A stretch of DNA of 64,000 bases from Microbacterium sp. RU1D (GTDB lineage: Bacteria; Actinomycetota; Actinomycetes; Actinomycetales; Microbacteriaceae), in the NCBI RefSeq assembly GCF_900156435.1, contig NZ_FTPQ01000001.1, positions 806,001-870,000 of the forward strand, read 5' to 3'. Positions 60,867 through 64,000 of this stretch are shown here, piece after piece. The position numbers were made by a program, and so were the translations under genes. The notes beneath the pieces were generated by a model, which was given only the letters and a program-made list of their open reading frames with translations, was not told the DNA's origin and did no database searches. The first letter of the stretch is position 1; each line of letters starts with the position of its first letter.

Positions 60867-62426
60867 ATGACGTCTCAGACTTTCACCGACCTCGGCGTGC
60901 CCACGCCGCTGGTCGACGTTCTCGCCGCTCAGGGCAAGAACGAGCCCTTCCCCATCCAGGCAGACACCCTGCCCGACACGCTCGCCGGTCGCGACGTGCT
61001 GGGTCGCGGCAAGACCGGCTCGGGCAAGACCCTGGCCTTCTCGCTGCCGCTCGTCGCGCGCCTGGCCGCGAAGACCGACCGCCGTCGCGGCCGCAAGCCC
61101 CGCGCCCTCGTGCTGGCGCCCACGCGCGAGCTGGCGAACCAGATCGACGAGGTCATCAAGCCCCTCGCCGCCGCCTACGGCCTGGTCACCACCACCGTCT
61201 ACGGCGGAGTGAACCAGAAGCGCCAGGTCGACGCGCTCGCCGCGGGCGTCGACATCCTCGTCGCGTGCCCCGGCCGCCTCGAAGACCTCATCGGTCAGGG
61301 CTTTGCGAACCTCGGCGACGTCGAGATCACGGTGCTCGACGAGGCCGACCACATGGCCGACCTCGGCTTCCTGCCCGGTGTCACGCGCCTGCTGTCGCGT
61401 ACGCCCGCCGACGGCCAGCGCCTGCTCTTCTCGGCGACGCTCGACAACGGCGTGGACAAGCTCGTGAAGCGCTTCCTCCGCAACGAGGTCCTGCACTCGG
61501 TCGACGAGGCGCACTCGCACGTCGCCGCGATGACCCACCACGTCTTCGCCCCCGCCGACGCCGACGCGAAGAAGGAGCTCGTGCAGACGCTCGCCTCGGG
61601 CACGGCGCGCCGCATCCTCTTCATGCGCACCAAGCACCAGGCCAAGAAGCTGGCCAAGGCACTGACTGCCGCCGGCATCCCGTCCGTCGACCTGCACGGC
61701 AACCTCTCGCAGCCGCAGCGCGACCGCAACCTCGCCGCCTTCGGCGACGGGCGCGCCAAGGTGCTCGTGGCCACCGACGTCGCCGCCCGCGGCGTCCACG
61801 TCGACGGCGTCGAGCTGGTCGTGCACGTCGACCCGCCCGTCGAGCACAAGGCGTACCTGCACCGCTCCGGCCGCACGGCCCGCGCGGGCACCGCCGGCGA
61901 CGTGGTGACGATCATGCTGCCCGAGCAGCGTCGCGACACCCTCGACATCCTGCGCAAGGCCAAGATCTCCGCCACCCCGCAGCCCGTCACCCCGACCTCC
62001 CCCGAGGTCGTGGCGCTCGTCGGCGAGGTCGCGCCCTACGTCAAGCCCGAGCCCGTCGTGGCGCAGCCGCAGGGCGGGGGGCGCTCGCAGGGCGCCAACG
62101 CCCAGCGCAAGCGCGCCGCCCGCACGCCGGGTCAGGATGCCGCAGCCCCGGCCGCCGGCGGCGGTCGCCGTCGTCGCGGACGCGGTGGAAGTGGCGGTGG
62201 TCAGGGCGCCGAGGCTCCCGCCGCTTCCGCTCACGCGCCGCAGGGCGGCCGTGGCCAGGGCCAGCGCGCAGGTGCCGGACGCGGACAGTCGAGCGGGGGC
62301 GCACAGCGCGCCGGCGCCGGCGCCGCCCGTCCGCAGGGCGCGGGCCGATCGGCGTCCGGCGCTCCCACGACCGGCATGGTCGTCGGCGCCCGCTCCCCGC
62401 GCACGAACCGTCGCGCCCAGGGCTGA
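60867..62426 (+). CDS. DEAD-box ATP-dependent RNA helicase with Gly/Arg-rich tail
   Basis: A 519-residue helicase. The core (about 1-370) has EPFPIQADT (Q motif), GKTGSGKT (Walker A), PTRELANQ, VLDEADHM, SAT, FMRTKHQAKK, ATDVAARGVHVDG and HRSGRTARAG. The last 130 residues are Gly/Gln/Ala/Arg-rich and likely RNA-binding and disordered. It is a smaller relative of the helicase at 1604-3886. AGGAG lies before the ATG; a perfect terminator follows. Confidence 0.93.
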   Translation: MTSQTFTDLGVPTPLVDVLAAQGKNEPFPIQADTLPDTLAGRDVLGRGKTGSGKTLAFSLPLVARLAAKTDRRRGRKPRALVLAPTRELANQIDEVIKPLAAAYGLVTTTVYGGVNQKRQVDALAAGVDILVACPGRLEDLIGQGFANLGDVEITVLDEADHMADLGFLPGVTRLLSRTPADGQRLLFSATLDNGVDKLVKRFLRNEVLHSVDEAHSHVAAMTHHVFAPADADAKKELVQTLASGTARRILFMRTKHQAKKLAKALTAAGIPSVDLHGNLSQPQRDRNLAAFGDGRAKVLVATDVAARGVHVDGVELVVHVDPPVEHKAYLHRSGRTARAGTAGDVVTIMLPEQRRDTLDILRKAKISATPQPVTPTSPEVVALVGEVAPYVKPEPVVAQPQGGGRSQGANAQRKRAARTPGQDAAAPAAGGGRRRRGRGGSGGGQGAEAPAASAHAPQGGRGQGQRAGAGRGQSSGGAQRAGAGAARPQGAGRSASGAPTTGMVVGARSPRTNRRAQG

Positions 62427-62436
62427 GCCCCTCTCC

Positions 62437-62468
62437 GGAGCCCCCGCAGATCCGTCTGCGGGGGCTCC
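62437..62468 (+). terminator. Terminator after helicase
   Basis: GGAGCCCCCGCAGA pairs perfectly with TCTGCGGGGGCTCC (14 bp) around a TCCG loop, eleven bases after the stop. Confidence 0.88.
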
Positions 62469-62760
62469 GTCGCGTTCCGACGCGGGCTCTCGGCTCGATG
62501 GGGGTCGGGGTCCGGCCGTTCGGCCCGGCCGTGTGGCTGGCGCCGCCCGCAGCCCGACCGGCCCCGTGCGTGTGCACAACGGCGGATGCCGCGGCCGACG
62601 CGCCGCGTCCGGCCCTCGGCGCTGCGGCGTGTCACCTCACCGGCCCGCGGCTGTGCCCGCGGCGGGCGCACCCGCTCCGCCGCGGCAGGCCCGCGGCCGG
62701 ATCGGCCTGGCCGATGTCGGAGGTCTGCGCCACACTGGGGACGATCCCGAGGAGGCGCCC
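62469..62760. other. Intergenic, promoter region of UvrA-like gene
   Basis: About 290 bases without a credible gene. It ends in GAGGAGG, the ribosome-binding site of the next gene. A CACACT about 30 bases before that start is a possible weak -10. Confidence 0.4.

Positions 62761-64000
<1,240 letters not shown>

Overview
The window is high-GC actinobacterial chromosome, most likely from Microbacteriaceae and plausibly Microbacterium. The pointers are a GC content that looks near 70%, an ESX-type (type VII) secretion locus without EccE or EccA, frequent GTG starts with four-base ATGA/GTGA gene overlaps, and the very frequent word GGATGCC/GGCATCC. No rRNA, tRNA, CRISPR array, insertion sequence or prophage was recognised.

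Positions 1-9,700 hold housekeeping and accessory genes: a truncated aldose-epimerase-like gene, an antibiotic-biosynthesis-monooxygenase-like membrane protein, a DEAD-box RNA helicase with a long decapeptide-repeat N-terminus, an Rv2578c-like radical SAM protein with a near-consensus LexA (SOS) box at its start, a membrane protein, a VanY-like carboxypeptidase, a pirin/acetyltransferase pair and a CGNR zinc-finger regulator.

Positions 9,700-26,400 are the type VII secretion locus. The minus strand carries a 19,734-to-15,120 cassette (two WXG100 proteins, a helical protein, mycosin 2, a Gly-rich probable substrate, two more WXG100 proteins), then a terminator, then eccD, eccB and mycosin 1. 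The divergent plus-strand operon carries an EccD-like protein, an RDD-FHA protein and the three-ATPase-domain EccC. A further FHA membrane protein flanks the locus. Mycosins and EccD-type proteins occur twice, and WXG100 proteins four times.

Positions 26,400-31,100 hold recQ, four 70-bp tandem repeats and an acyl-CoA oxidase/dehydrogenase.

Positions 31,100-60,000 are a large glycan-utilisation locus. It encodes a secreted clan GH-A glycosidase, two GH2 beta-mannosidase-like enzymes, a GH78 alpha-L-rhamnosidase, two uncharacterised glycosidase-like proteins, an ABC importer (two paralogous binding lipoproteins, two permeases, no ATPase) and an unusual catabolic set: cupin phosphoglucose isomerase, DERA-type aldolase, shikimate-dehydrogenase-like protein, FGGY kinase, SDRs, KDPG-aldolase-type enzyme, phosphotriesterase-like hydrolase and 2-hydroxyacid dehydrogenase. 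The one transcription factor in the locus is an RpiR-family (HTH plus SIS) protein. Nine copies of a 13-bp palindrome (GTAGYNNNRCTAC) sit at the promoters of the locus. Three pairs are spaced exactly 73 bp and one pair 105 bp, close to whole numbers of helical turns, which suggests looping repression. This is the most striking signal in the window.

Positions 60,000-64,000 hold 3-methyladenine DNA glycosylase I, a second DEAD-box helicase with a long leader, and the start of a UvrA-like ABC ATPase cut by the window end.
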